Counted from the first letter of the stretch, positions 34,189-44,089 are shown. The stretch: DNA of 51,151 bases from Lachnospiraceae bacterium UBA1818 (GCA_904419285.1 CAJFQZ010000020.1:1-51151), one strand, 5' to 3'. Translations and numbers: made by a program. Notes: generated by a model from the letters alone, not told the origin.

Positions 34189-35568
34189 ATGGGTATTTTT
34201 AAAAAGAGAGTAAATGAATTTCCTACGCCTTATACCTGCATGAATGCAATCAAAAAAGGCGGGATCGAGACAAAGCTTTCCATGGTGCTCATGGGCTTTG
34301 GAAATATTGTCCATGGCCAGATGATAAAAGGACTTATCTATCTTGCAGTGGAAGTTGCTTATGTGGTATTTATGGTCATGGCAGGAGCGCACTGCATTGC
34401 CATGCTTCCGTCTCTCGGTTCAGTGGAGCAGCAGGAAGTATGGAATGAGGCGACTCAGGTCTATACATATACAAAAGGAGATTAGTCGATCCTGATCCTT
34501 CTCTACGGAGTTGCGACGATCCTGCTCACATTCCTGATGGTATGTGCATGGCGCGGAACGCTGAAGAGTGCTTACAAGGCTGAGTGCCTCGCAAAAGAGG
34601 GACGTCATGTGAACAACTTCAGGGAGGATCTGAAGTCTCTCCTCCACGAGAACCTGCAAAGACTGCTCATGACGCCTCCGATGGTGTTCATCGCACTGTT
34701 CACCATACTGCCGCTGATCTTTATGATCTGTATGGCGTTTACCAACTACAGCAAGATCGGAGAGCACCTGGTGCTCTTTGACTGGGTGGGACTGGACAAC
34801 TTCAAGACACTGTTCGATTCCAGCAGTATCCTGGGAAGCACATTCTGGTCGGTTCTCGGCTGGACACTGGTGTGGGCGTTCTTCGCAACGTTCTCCAACT
34901 ATATCTTTGGTATGATCGTGTCCCTGCTGATCAACCGCAAGGGCACGAGGGCGAAAGGATTCTGGAGATTCTGCTTCGTGCTCTCCTGCGCGGTGCCGAT
35001 GTTCGTATCACTGCTGATCATGAGGACAATGCTTCAGCCGGAAGGTGCGATCAACGTCCTTCTGAGAAATCTGGGGCTGATCGCTCAGGATGCCAGCCTT
35101 CCGTTCTTTACGGATCCGACCTGGGCGAGAGTGACGGTCATCATCATCAATATCTGGGTCGGCGTACCCTATACGCTGCTCCAGCTTACCGGAGTCCTTC
35201 AGAATATTCCGGAGGATCTGTATGAAGCGGCGAGAGTGGACGGCGCGAACGCGGTCCAGATCTTCTTCAAGATCACGCTCCCGTACATGCTGTATGTGAC
35301 TACACCATACCTGATCACAACGTTTACGGGAAATGTAAACAACTTCAACGTCATCTATCTGCTGTCGGGAGGAGATCCCGTCACGGATGTGGGCGCTACG
35401 GCAGGAAAGACCGACCTGCTCGTGACATGGCTGTATAAACTGACGATCGATAAGCAGTACTACAATATCGGAGCTGTCATCGGTATCCTTACGTTTATCA
35501 TCCTTGCCATCGGCGCGCTGATCACATACCGCAACAGTAAATCATACAAAGAAGAAGGAGGGTTCTGA
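34189..35568 (+). pseudogene. malF: Maltodextrin ABC permease MalF, interrupted by an in-frame amber codon
   Basis: Frame and content are continuous over the whole span, except for TAG at 34483-34485. Upstream are about 98 residues (EFPTPYTCMNAIKKGG, helices around MVLMGFGNIVHG and GLIYLAVEVAYVVFMVMAG, ending VYTYTKGD). Downstream the chain continues SILILLYGVATILLTFLM, WRGTLKSAYKAECLAKEG, then the MalF core with the EAA loop (YEAARVDGANAVQIFFKITLP). Relatives usually have Gln at the stop position, so a CAG-to-TAG change is likely. The ATG at 34189 suits AAGGAGG (34173-34179) better than that at 34183. An SD-like AAAAGGAG (34473-34480) lies just before the stop, but the first downstream ATG (34537) has no site of its own. 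TAG ends other genes here, so it is not reassigned. Confidence 0.85.
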
Positions 35569-35570
35569 TC

Positions 35571-36443
35571 ATGACGACGGGAAAAATGCATTCGGCAAAG
35601 AGAAAAAAGTTTATCACAAACAGTGCTGTCCATGTGATCCTCGGGGTTCTGGCAGTGATCTGGGTATTTCCGATCATCTGGGTGATCCTGACAAGTTTCC
35701 GCGCGGAAAAAGGTTCCTATGTATCGACCTTCCTGCCCCAGTCCTATTCACTGGACAACTATATTAAGCTGTTTACGGACACTTCGATCCTGAACTTCCC
35801 GCAGATGTTCATGAACACGCTGTTCATCGCGGTATGCTCCTGTATCCTGGCGACGTTCTACGTGCTGGCTGTCTCCTACTGCCTGTCAAGGCTTCGTTTC
35901 AAGCTGAGAAAGCCGTACATGAACATGGCGATGATACTGGGACTGTTCCCGGGCTTCATGTCCATGGTCGCAGTGTACTTCATCCTGAAGGCTCTCGGCC
36001 TGTCAGAAGGGAACCTGATCAAGCTTGCGCTGATCCTCGTATATTCAGGAGGCGCGGGACTGAGCTTTCAGATCGCAAAGGGATTCTTCGATACGATCCC
36101 CTACTCCATTGATGAGGCAGCGCTTCTCGACGGATGTACGAAATGGCAGATCTTCACAAAGATCACACTTCCGCTGAGTAAACCGATCGTGATCTATACG
36201 ACACTGACTTCGTTCATGTCCCCATGGCTGGACTTCATCTTCGCAAAGGTTATCTGCCGTGCGAACTCAGACCAGTACACGATCGCCATCGGTCTGTGGA
36301 GGATGCTTGAAAAAGAATACATTGACAGCTGGTATACCTGCTTCGCCGCAGGCGCGGTGCTGATCTCTATCCCGATCGCCGCACTGTTCCTGTACATGCA
36401 GAGATACTATGTGGACGGACTCTCAGGAGCCGTTAAAGGTTAA
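35571..36443 (+). CDS. malG: Maltodextrin ABC permease MalG
   Basis: This 290-residue permease has six helices. The first follows FITNSAVHVILGVLAVIWVFP, and the EAA loop is DEAALLDGCTKWQIFTKITLPLSKP, the ATPase contact. It ends LYMQRYYVDGLSGAVKG, a very typical MalG C-terminus. GAAGGAGG precedes the ATG, which is 3 nt after malF. It would pair with MalF in the channel, so the malF amber codon also affects its use. No ATPase gene follows; a shared MsmK/MsmX-type ATPase is expected elsewhere. Confidence 0.95.
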   Translation: MTTGKMHSAKRKKFITNSAVHVILGVLAVIWVFPIIWVILTSFRAEKGSYVSTFLPQSYSLDNYIKLFTDTSILNFPQMFMNTLFIAVCSCILATFYVLAVSYCLSRLRFKLRKPYMNMAMILGLFPGFMSMVAVYFILKALGLSEGNLIKLALILVYSGGAGLSFQIAKGFFDTIPYSIDEAALLDGCTKWQIFTKITLPLSKPIVIYTTLTSFMSPWLDFIFAKVICRANSDQYTIAIGLWRMLEKEYIDSWYTCFAAGAVLISIPIAALFLYMQRYYVDGLSGAVKG

Positions 36444-36522
36444 GGCTGCCGCAGCCCGGACCGGCAGCAGTCCGCTTGGTTCAGACTTCTTCCAATGTCC
36501 GGGCAATTATAGATATTTATTG

Positions 36523-36563
36523 AAAAATGCTGCAAATACAAGCACCATATTTGCAGCATTTTT
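36523..36563 (+). terminator. Terminator between malG and pulA
   Basis: A perfect 16-bp stem, AAAAATGCTGCAAATA (36523-36538) with TATTTGCAGCATTTTT (36548-36563), has a 9-nt loop. It separates the transporter genes from the enzyme genes. The latter then need read-through or a promoter in 36564-36640, where I see no clear consensus. Confidence 0.9.
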
Positions 36564-36641
36564 GGCATATCATCAGGGGGCGGGCTCTACGCGGGCTGTG
36601 TCCCGGAAAAAAGAAATAGACATTGAGGAAAGGCTATAGAT

Positions 36642-38681
36642 ATGAAGACAGCATTAGAATGGAAAAAATATTATTCAACGACAGACTTTAAGGAAAATTA
36701 TATTTATGAAGGAGACGATCTGGGTGTCCGGTGTACCCAGGAAGGCACCTCCTTCCGCCTGTGGAGCCCCTCTGCGGGGAGCGTCACCCTCAATCTGTAT
36801 GAGAGGGGGGCGGAGGGAGTCCCTTTCCGGACTGTCGCCATGAGCAGAGAAGGCAAAGGCGTCTGGAGCTGGGACTGCGCTGAGGAGCTGCACGGCGTTT
36901 ACTATGACTATACCCTGGACATCGACGGCAGGACTGTGCGGTCGGCAGATCCCTATGCCAGAGCCTGCGGGCTGAACGGAGTGCGGAGCATGGCCGTGAA
37001 CTTAAGGCGCACAGATCCGGAGGGATGGGAAGCGGACCGGGCTCCGGAAGAGAAGACGGAGCGGATCATCTATGAGCTCCATGTCAAGGAATTCTCCTGG
37101 GACAGATCCGGCGGCTTCCCGGAGGAATATCGGGGAAAATACAAGGCGTTTACCTGTACGGATACTACGCTCGACAATGACGGTATCCATCCGACGGGCA
37201 TCCCTTACCTGAAAGACCTGGGAGTGACCCATGTCCAGATCATGCCTTCCTATGACTACGGTTCGGTCAACGAGGCGGGGGAGGATACGGAGTTTAACTG
37301 GGGATACGACCCGGTGAATTATAATGTGCCGGAAGGCTCCTACTCCACAGATCCGGCCCACGGGGAGGTGCGCATCCGGGAGATGAAGGAGATGATCCAG
37401 TCTCTCCATGCCCAGGGATTCGGCGTGATCATGGATGTTGTATACAACCATACTTATTCTCTGGACTCTTGGTTCCAGAGGACCGCGCCCTGGTATTTCT
37501 ACCGCGTGTTCGACGATGGAAGGATCTCCAACGGATCCGCCTGCGGGAATGATGTGGCAAGCGAGCGGGAGATGTGCGCGAAGTTTATCCTGGAGTCTGT
37601 GCTCTACTGGACGGAGGAATACCATATTGACGGATTTCGTTTTGATCTGATGGGACTTCTGGACGTGGATCTGATGAACCGGATCCGCAGAGAGCTTGAC
37701 CGCCGGTACGGAAAAGGCGTAAAGCTCCTGTTCGGAGAACCCTGGGCCGCCGATGAGACTGCCATGGAGGGCGGCGCGGTGCCGGCGCTGAAGAAGAATG
37801 TCCGTCTCCTGGACGAGAATATCGGGATGTTCTGCGACAATACCCGGGATGCCATCAAGGGATCTGCACTGAAGACAAAGCTGCCCGGATTCATCAACGG
37901 CGCGGCAGGAATGGAAGAGAAGATCCTCCGAAGCGCGGAAGCCTGGTGCGGGCAGGATGAGACGGAAGAACGGACGGACAGCAGAGGGAACGGTGAAATG
38001 GTGGAAAAAGAGGATGAAGAGCAGGAACTCTGTGCAAAAGCTCCCTCTCAGATCATCACCTATGTATCTGCCCATGACAATCAGACACTGTGGGATAAGC
38101 TGGACGAGACTGTGCCCGGCGGAGACCTGATGCGCCTGAACCGGATGGCAGCGGCGCTCTACATGACCTGCCAGGGATCCCTGTTCCTTCTGTCAGGCGA
38201 AGAATTTGCAAGGACGAAGGACGGACATGACAACTCCTTTAACGCCCCCATCACTCTGAACCGGCTGGACTGGAGAAAGGCGTGGGAGGAACGGCCGCTG
38301 GTGGAGTATTACAGAGGGCTCATCGCCCTGCGCAAGCAGCTCCCCGGGCTGTGTGACAAGTCCGAAGATGCAGCTTCCCGGATCTTCGGAGTGAAGAAGG
38401 CGGGCGGGATCGTCAGCTACCTGTGCGACAACAGAGCGGCAGGTGCGGATACCAGATGGGCATCGCTGATGGTCGTCTATAACAGTACAGAGAAGCCAGA
38501 GAGGGTTTCACTGCCCGGAAGCGGCTGGGAGATTCTGTGCGATGCACAGAGCAGTACGCTCTGGATGGATCCTCCGGCAGCGGGAAACTGTATCTGTGCG
38601 GCGCCTCAGAGCGTCATTATACTCGGATGCGTCAGAAATGAGGCCGGAGAGATGGAGATTGGAAGGAGAAAAGCAGTATGA
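36642..38681 (+). CDS. pulA: Type I pullulanase (GH13_14)
   Basis: This 679-residue debranching enzyme hydrolyses alpha-1,6 links of pullulan and branched maltodextrins. It has no signal peptide, so it acts in the cytoplasm. An N-terminal CBM48-like domain (FRLWSPSAGSVTLNLYERG) precedes the catalytic barrel. The type I signature YNVPEGSYST is present. Catalytic residues are nucleophile Asp335 (DGFRFDLMG), acid/base Glu366 (LFGEPW) and Asp479 (VSAHDNQTLWDKL). It overlaps the next gene by 4 nt. An acidic insert of about 25 residues (ETEERTDSRG to EDEEQE, about 445-465) before the third catalytic motif is unusual. Confidence 0.95.
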   Translation: MKTALEWKKYYSTTDFKENYIYEGDDLGVRCTQEGTSFRLWSPSAGSVTLNLYERGAEGVPFRTVAMSREGKGVWSWDCAEELHGVYYDYTLDIDGRTVRSADPYARACGLNGVRSMAVNLRRTDPEGWEADRAPEEKTERIIYELHVKEFSWDRSGGFPEEYRGKYKAFTCTDTTLDNDGIHPTGIPYLKDLGVTHVQIMPSYDYGSVNEAGEDTEFNWGYDPVNYNVPEGSYSTDPAHGEVRIREMKEMIQSLHAQGFGVIMDVVYNHTYSLDSWFQRTAPWYFYRVFDDGRISNGSACGNDVASEREMCAKFILESVLYWTEEYHIDGFRFDLMGLLDVDLMNRIRRELDRRYGKGVKLLFGEPWAADETAMEGGAVPALKKNVRLLDENIGMFCDNTRDAIKGSALKTKLPGFINGAAGMEEKILRSAEAWCGQDETEERTDSRGNGEMVEKEDEEQELCAKAPSQIITYVSAHDNQTLWDKLDETVPGGDLMRLNRMAAALYMTCQGSLFLLSGEEFARTKDGHDNSFNAPITLNRLDWRKAWEERPLVEYYRGLIALRKQLPGLCDKSEDAASRIFGVKKAGGIVSYLCDNRAAGADTRWASLMVVYNSTEKPERVSLPGSGWEILCDAQSSTLWMDPPAAGNCICAAPQSVIILGCVRNEAGEMEIGRRKAV

Positions 38682-40672
38682 AATGGGTATACGGAAAACA
38701 GGACTGGAAGACATTTGAGAGGGGACAGGAAAACTGTTATCTGATGACCAACGGGCTGGGAGGATTCTCATCTCTGACAATGACAGGTTCCGCGGCGCGC
38801 AATGACCATGCTTTCCTGATGGCATGCACGAAAGCGCCGAACAGCCGGTACAATGTGATCCACCGTCTTGCGGAACAGATCGAGGCGGGCGGGAGCACGT
38901 ACACGCTGTCCAGCCAGGAGTTTGCGGACGGAAGCAGGGAAGAGGGATATAAATATCTCTGTGAGTTTTCTTATGAGGATACTCCGGTGTGGCGGTATCT
39001 TGTGAACGGCATCGAGATTGAGAAGGAGGCTGCCATGCGGCAGGGAGAAAATACGGCTGCGGTCGTGTACCGGGTCCGGAACAGATCGAGAGCTGACGCA
39101 GTGCTTTCCATTACCCCGTTTCTTCAGTTCGTATCCAAGGGGAGCGACCTCGGACCGGAACAGGAGTTCCGGTTCCGTGCCGGCGGGGCAGAGAGCGGGG
39201 GGATGGATCTGCATGTACAGACGGATGGCACAGCGGAACTGATCCCGGAATGTGAGGAGACTTACTTCTATAGTTATGACGTCTGCGACGGGAGGAGGAG
39301 CACGGGGACTGCAAAGGCAGGATTCCGGATCAAGGCTGCCGTGAAGGCGGGCGGGTACCGGGAGATCTCAGTCGTATTTTCAGTATCCGATAATACGGAA
39401 CCTCATATCAGGGGCTTGGCGGGCGGTGCCCGTCTGCAGATGACCGCCCAGCAGATCATCAAAGAGCAGAAATTGTACCGGAGAGAGCTGGAAGAGCAGT
39501 CCGGATTTTTGTCCGATACGGCAAAGTGTCTGGCAAAGAGTGCGTCTCAGTTTATCGCGAAGAGGGAATCCACGGGGGGAGATACGATACTGGCAGGATT
39601 CCCGTTCTTTGAGGACTGGGGCAGGGATACCATGATCGCTCTCCCGGGCGTATGTCTGTCTGCACGGCGGTATGATGAGGCGCGGTCCATCCTGAGGACA
39701 TTCGCGCGCTATGAGAAGGACGGGCTGATGCCGAATCTGTTTCCGGAAGGCGGCAAGGACCCCATGTACAACACGGTGGATGCGGCGCTTTTGTTCATTA
39801 ACTGCGTCTGGCTCTATTATGACGCGACAGAGGATCTGGCGTTCGCAGAAGAGATGTATCCGGTCATGGAAAGGATTGTAGACTGCTACCGAAAAGGGAC
39901 CCGGTTCGGGATCCACATGGACGATGACGGTCTGATCATGGCAGGAGAAGGGCTGGATCAGGTTACCTGGATGGATGTCCGGGTCGGGGAGATCCTCCCA
40001 ACGCCGCGCCACGGCAAGCCGGTGGAAGTGAATGCATACTGGTATAACGCGCTTCGGATCATGGCGGAATTCTCCCGGAAGAGGGAAGAAGGCAGCGCGT
40101 CAGATAAGAAAGCGGAAGAGTACGAGAGGCTGGCGCAGAAGGTGAAGGCGTCGTTCACAGAAGCCTTCTGGATGGGAGAAAAGCACTGTCTGAAGGACGT
40201 GATCTCGGGAACAGACGCAGATACCCAGATCCGCTGCAATCAGATATGGGCGGTCTCCATGCCGTTCACTATGCTGGATGGAGAGAAGGAGAGAGCGGTG
40301 GTGGACACTGTGTTCGAGAAACTCTACACGCCTTACGGACTGCGGACGCTGGAGCAGGAAGATGATCAGTTCTGCCCCGAATATGGCGGAGAGGTGCTTA
40401 AGAGAGATCTGGCCTATCATCAGGGCACTGTTTGGGCCTACCCGCTGGGCGCCTATTATCTTGCCTATCTGAAAGTGAACGGGGACAGCGCAGAAGCAAA
40501 GGCAGAGACCGCAGCGCAGCTGGAAGTGCTGGAGAGCGCACTGAGGGAAGGATGTATCGGACAGCTCCCGGAGATTTATGACGGAGAGAATCCTGTCTCG
40601 TCAAAGGGATGCTTTGCACAGGCCTGGAGTGTGGGTGAACTGCTCCGGGTTTATGAACGTCTGGAAGCGTGA
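38678..40672 (+). CDS. Glycogen-debranching-type amylo-alpha-1,6-glucosidase (GH133-like)
   Basis: This 664-residue protein has the bacterial/archaeal debranching enzyme layout: GDE_N beta domain (LMTNGLGGFSSLTMTGSAARNDHAFLMA at about 23-50) followed by an (alpha/alpha)6 barrel (GGDTILAGFPFFEDWGRDTMIALPG, NLFPEGGKDPMYNTVDAALLFI, YHQGTVWAYPLGAYYL). It removes alpha-1,6-linked glucose branches from glycogen or maltodextrin. Its start is inside the ATGA overlap with pulA, indicating coupled expression. No signal peptide. Ends in VGELLRVYERLEA as in full-length relatives. Confidence 0.93.
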   Translation: MKWVYGKQDWKTFERGQENCYLMTNGLGGFSSLTMTGSAARNDHAFLMACTKAPNSRYNVIHRLAEQIEAGGSTYTLSSQEFADGSREEGYKYLCEFSYEDTPVWRYLVNGIEIEKEAAMRQGENTAAVVYRVRNRSRADAVLSITPFLQFVSKGSDLGPEQEFRFRAGGAESGGMDLHVQTDGTAELIPECEETYFYSYDVCDGRRSTGTAKAGFRIKAAVKAGGYREISVVFSVSDNTEPHIRGLAGGARLQMTAQQIIKEQKLYRRELEEQSGFLSDTAKCLAKSASQFIAKRESTGGDTILAGFPFFEDWGRDTMIALPGVCLSARRYDEARSILRTFARYEKDGLMPNLFPEGGKDPMYNTVDAALLFINCVWLYYDATEDLAFAEEMYPVMERIVDCYRKGTRFGIHMDDDGLIMAGEGLDQVTWMDVRVGEILPTPRHGKPVEVNAYWYNALRIMAEFSRKREEGSASDKKAEEYERLAQKVKASFTEAFWMGEKHCLKDVISGTDADTQIRCNQIWAVSMPFTMLDGEKERAVVDTVFEKLYTPYGLRTLEQEDDQFCPEYGGEVLKRDLAYHQGTVWAYPLGAYYLAYLKVNGDSAEAKAETAAQLEVLESALREGCIGQLPEIYDGENPVSSKGCFAQAWSVGELLRVYERLEA

Positions 40673-40695
40673 TAAAGACAGGAGGGTATCTATCT

Positions 40696-42447
40696 ATGGA
40701 ATTTACAGGAGTATATCATAAGACATCAGAACAGATGAGCTATCCGCTGGATGAGGACCGGCTGGTCATTAATCTGAAGACCGGGTATGACGTGAAGCAG
40801 GTGTTTATCCATCACGGCGATCCCTTTGACGCGGGAATCCTGGGAGGCAGTGAGAAATGGACCGGAAAACGGGAAGAGATCGTCTATAAGAAGCGGCTTC
40901 CCCATCAGCTCTGGTGGACGACCACACTCACGCCGCCTTACAAGAGGTGCAAGTATTATTTCGAGCTCCATACAGAGGACGAGGTGTGGTATTATTTTGA
41001 GGACGGATTTCTGACAGAGGAGCAGGTCAACATGGAAGGACGGCTCCTGCAGTACTTTATCGTGCCATGGATGAACCCGGCGGATGTGAACCGGACGCCG
41101 GCATGGGTCAATGATACGGTCTGGTATCAGATCTTTCCGGACCGGTTCTGCTGCGGCGGCACGGGAAAGAATGACCCGGACGTACTCCCCTGGCAGACGG
41201 GAAAGGTCACGAACCGGGAGAAATACGGCGGAGATCTCGAGGGGATCCGCCAGAAACTGCCATATCTGCAGGATCTTGGGATCACAGGAATCTATCTGAA
41301 CCCTATCATGGAGGCGGAGACCAACCACAAATATGACACTAAGGACTATACGAAGATCGACCCGTCCTTCGGAGATGACGGGACGATGAAGCGTCTTGTC
41401 TCGGAAGCGCATGAGAGGGGGATCCGGATCATGCTGGACGCGGTGTTCAATCACTGCGGCAGGAAATTCGCTCCCTGGCTTGACGTCCAGGAGAAGGGAA
41501 GAGAGTCAGAGTATGCGGACTGGTTCATGGTACAGGACTGGGATGAGATCGGGAAACAGGGTGACACAAGGGACGGCAGGTTTTACTCCTTTGCCTTTGC
41601 GGACTGGATGCCCAAGCTCAATACCAATAATGAAGAAGTGATCGATTATTTCTGCAAGGTTTGTGAAGGATGGATCCGGAAATATGACATCGACGGAATC
41701 CGTTTTGACGTAGGCAATGAGGTGTCCCACCGCTTCCTGAAGCGGATGCGGGAACACCTGAAGAAGATCAAGCCGGACATCTATCTTCTGGGAGAAATCT
41801 GGCATGACGCCAGCCAGTGGCTCGCCGGGGATGAGTACGACTCGGTTATGAACTATCCGTTGATGAGCGGTATCCATGATTTCTTCCTGGATCAGACAAT
41901 GGGGAAAGAAGAGTTTGAATACATGGTGAACTGCTGTTATACTATGTATATGCAGCAGAACAACAATGTTCTCTTCAATCTTCTGGATTCCCACGATACG
42001 GAGCGGCTCATGAACCGGTTCCATGATCTGGACAAGTTCTATCAGCAGCTCGCCGTTCTCTTCACCCTGCCGGGAAGCCCCTGCATCTATTACGGGACGG
42101 AGATCGCCATGGAGGGAGGATTTGATCCTGACTGCAGGCGGTGCATGCCGTGGGATGAGATCGGGACAGAGGAGAATCAGAGACGGATCGGACAGATGAA
42201 GACGCTGATCCGTCTGCGGAAGAATGAGGAGACCTTCCGAAGCCTTCACTTTCATTTCCCGGACCGCATTGAGAACAGGCGGTGCGTCGAATACATCAAG
42301 CTGGATGAGGCCGGACGGAAGATTGAAGTGCTCCTGAACTGTTCGGACGAGACAGTGAAGGCCGGGGGAACAGGAGAAGTTCTGTTCGCACGGAATTATC
42401 AGAATGGTATACTTGAAAAAAACGGAACACTGATAAGGAGGATTTGA
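40696..42447 (+). CDS. Neopullulanase/cyclomaltodextrinase-type GH13 enzyme (GH13_20-like)
   Basis: This 583-residue protein has an N-terminal CBM34-like domain (residues 1-120), then a GH13 barrel with DTVWYQIFPDRF. Catalytic residues are Asp338 (GIRFDVGNE), Glu367 (LGEIWHD) and Asp434 (LDSHDTERL). The GNEVSH stretch after the nucleophile and LNPIMEAETNHKYDT are typical of maltogenic amylase, neopullulanase and cyclomaltodextrinase. No signal peptide. The ATG at 40696 has AGGAGGG at 40680-40686; one at 40669 overlaps the previous gene. It cleaves maltodextrins to maltose and glucose. Confidence 0.93.
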   Translation: MEFTGVYHKTSEQMSYPLDEDRLVINLKTGYDVKQVFIHHGDPFDAGILGGSEKWTGKREEIVYKKRLPHQLWWTTTLTPPYKRCKYYFELHTEDEVWYYFEDGFLTEEQVNMEGRLLQYFIVPWMNPADVNRTPAWVNDTVWYQIFPDRFCCGGTGKNDPDVLPWQTGKVTNREKYGGDLEGIRQKLPYLQDLGITGIYLNPIMEAETNHKYDTKDYTKIDPSFGDDGTMKRLVSEAHERGIRIMLDAVFNHCGRKFAPWLDVQEKGRESEYADWFMVQDWDEIGKQGDTRDGRFYSFAFADWMPKLNTNNEEVIDYFCKVCEGWIRKYDIDGIRFDVGNEVSHRFLKRMREHLKKIKPDIYLLGEIWHDASQWLAGDEYDSVMNYPLMSGIHDFFLDQTMGKEEFEYMVNCCYTMYMQQNNNVLFNLLDSHDTERLMNRFHDLDKFYQQLAVLFTLPGSPCIYYGTEIAMEGGFDPDCRRCMPWDEIGTEENQRRIGQMKTLIRLRKNEETFRSLHFHFPDRIENRRCVEYIKLDEAGRKIEVLLNCSDETVKAGGTGEVLFARNYQNGILEKNGTLIRRI

Positions 42448-42450
42448 CAT

Positions 42451-44088
42451 ATGACAGAAAAGAAGAACCTGCCCTGGTGGAAGAACGCGGTGGTCTACCA
42501 GATCTACCCGAAGAGCTTTCAGGATTCCAACGGAGACGGAATCGGAGATATTCAGGGAATCATAAGCAGACTGGTCTACCTCGCCGATCTGGGCATTGAC
42601 GCGGTGTGGCTCTCCCCTGTGTACTGCTCTCCACAGGATGACAACGGGTATGATATCTCAGATTATCAGGACATCGATCCCATGTTCGGCACTCTGTCGG
42701 ATATGGAGGAGCTGATCGCGGAAGCGAAAAAGAGGAATATCCGTATCATCATGGATCTGGTGCTGAACCATACGTCGGATGAACACAGATGGTTCCTGGA
42801 GGCGAAGAAGAGCAGGGAGAATCCGTATCATGACTATTATGTCTGGAAGGACGGAGTGGAGGGCGAACTCCCAAACGACATGAAGGCGTCCTTCGGCGGA
42901 CCGGCATGGGAATGGGTGCCTGAATTACAGCAGTACTATTTCCATCAGTTTTCTGTAAAACAGCCGGATCTAAACTGGGAGAATCCGAAGGTGCGCAGGG
43001 AGATCTACGATATGATCCTCTGGTGGATGGACAAAGGCGTGGGAGGTTTCCGCCTGGACGTGATCGACCAGATCGCGAAAGAGCCGGACAGAAAGATCAC
43101 CAATAACGGTCCGAGACTCCATGAGTTTCTGCAGGAGATGAGCAGAGAGACCTTCCAGAAGGGGGATCTGATCACTGTTGGGGAGGCATGGGGCGCCAAC
43201 ACGGAAAATGCAAAACTGTACAGCAATCCGGACGGAAGCGAGTTTTCCATGGTATTCCAGTTTGAACATGTGATGCTGGATCAGCAGCCGGGAAAGGAAA
43301 AATGGGATCTTGCACCCCTTCCGTTCGTGAAGCTGAAGCAGTGTATGGCAAAATGGCAGGAGGAGCTGTACGGAAAAGGCTGGAACAGCCTGTTCATGGA
43401 CAACCACGATCTGCCCAGGATCGTCTCCCGCTGGGGTGATGACAAGGAGTACCGGGAAGAATCGGCGAAGATGCTGGCGACCGTGTTCCACGGCATGCAG
43501 GGAACGCCATATGTCTATCAGGGCGAAGAACTTGGGATGACGAATATAAAGTTCGAGGATATCACACATTACAGGGACATCGAGACGCTCAACCTGTACC
43601 GGGAGCGCCTGGAAAAAGGATACAGCCCTGAGGATGTGATGCGGTCCATCTATGCGAAGAGCCGGGACAATGCCCGCACGCCGATGCAGTGGTCTGCGGA
43701 GGAAAATGCCGGATTCACTGACGGAACACCCTGGATCGAGGTGAACCCGAATTATACGGAGATCAACGCGGAAGCAGAGCGGAGAGATCCGGATTCTGTG
43801 TTCAGTTATTACCGTACGCTGATCCGTCTCAGGAAAGAATATCCGGTCTTCATAGACGGAAAATTCGAACTTCTGATGGAGGAGGACGAGCAGATCTTTG
43901 CCTACACACGGACTTCAGATGAGGGAAAAATGCTGGTCTGCGCCAATTTCTCAGGAGAACCGGCAAAGTGTCCGCTGATCACTGAGTGGAAGGATGCGCA
44001 GAAACTGATCCATAATTACCACGGCGATGTGGCTGATGGGCTCAGGCCTTATGAGGCTGTGATGCTGTGGAAGGCAGGGAAGAACTGA
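42451..44088 (+). CDS. malL: Oligo-1,6-glucosidase/alpha-glucosidase (GH13_31-like)
   Basis: This 545-residue enzyme removes terminal glucose from isomaltose-, panose- or maltose-type oligosaccharides. Markers are WWKNAVVYQIYPKSFQDSNG, the calcium loop DSNGDGIGD, nucleophile Asp203 (GFRLDVID), acid/base Glu245 (TVGEAWG) and Asp320 (MDNHDLPR). The VIDQ motif after the nucleophile favours alpha-1,6-active members. It begins 3 nt after the previous stop and has no signal peptide. It is the last sugar gene of the locus. Confidence 0.93.
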   Translation: MTEKKNLPWWKNAVVYQIYPKSFQDSNGDGIGDIQGIISRLVYLADLGIDAVWLSPVYCSPQDDNGYDISDYQDIDPMFGTLSDMEELIAEAKKRNIRIIMDLVLNHTSDEHRWFLEAKKSRENPYHDYYVWKDGVEGELPNDMKASFGGPAWEWVPELQQYYFHQFSVKQPDLNWENPKVRREIYDMILWWMDKGVGGFRLDVIDQIAKEPDRKITNNGPRLHEFLQEMSRETFQKGDLITVGEAWGANTENAKLYSNPDGSEFSMVFQFEHVMLDQQPGKEKWDLAPLPFVKLKQCMAKWQEELYGKGWNSLFMDNHDLPRIVSRWGDDKEYREESAKMLATVFHGMQGTPYVYQGEELGMTNIKFEDITHYRDIETLNLYRERLEKGYSPEDVMRSIYAKSRDNARTPMQWSAEENAGFTDGTPWIEVNPNYTEINAEAERRDPDSVFSYYRTLIRLRKEYPVFIDGKFELLMEEDEQIFAYTRTSDEGKMLVCANFSGEPAKCPLITEWKDAQKLIHNYHGDVADGLRPYEAVMLWKAGKN

Positions 44089-44089
44089 G

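Noticed and set aside
34483-34485. TAG reassigned to an amino acid in this organism
   Set aside because: TAG ends other intact genes here, for example at 3838, 12058 and 44602, so it is a normal stop codon.
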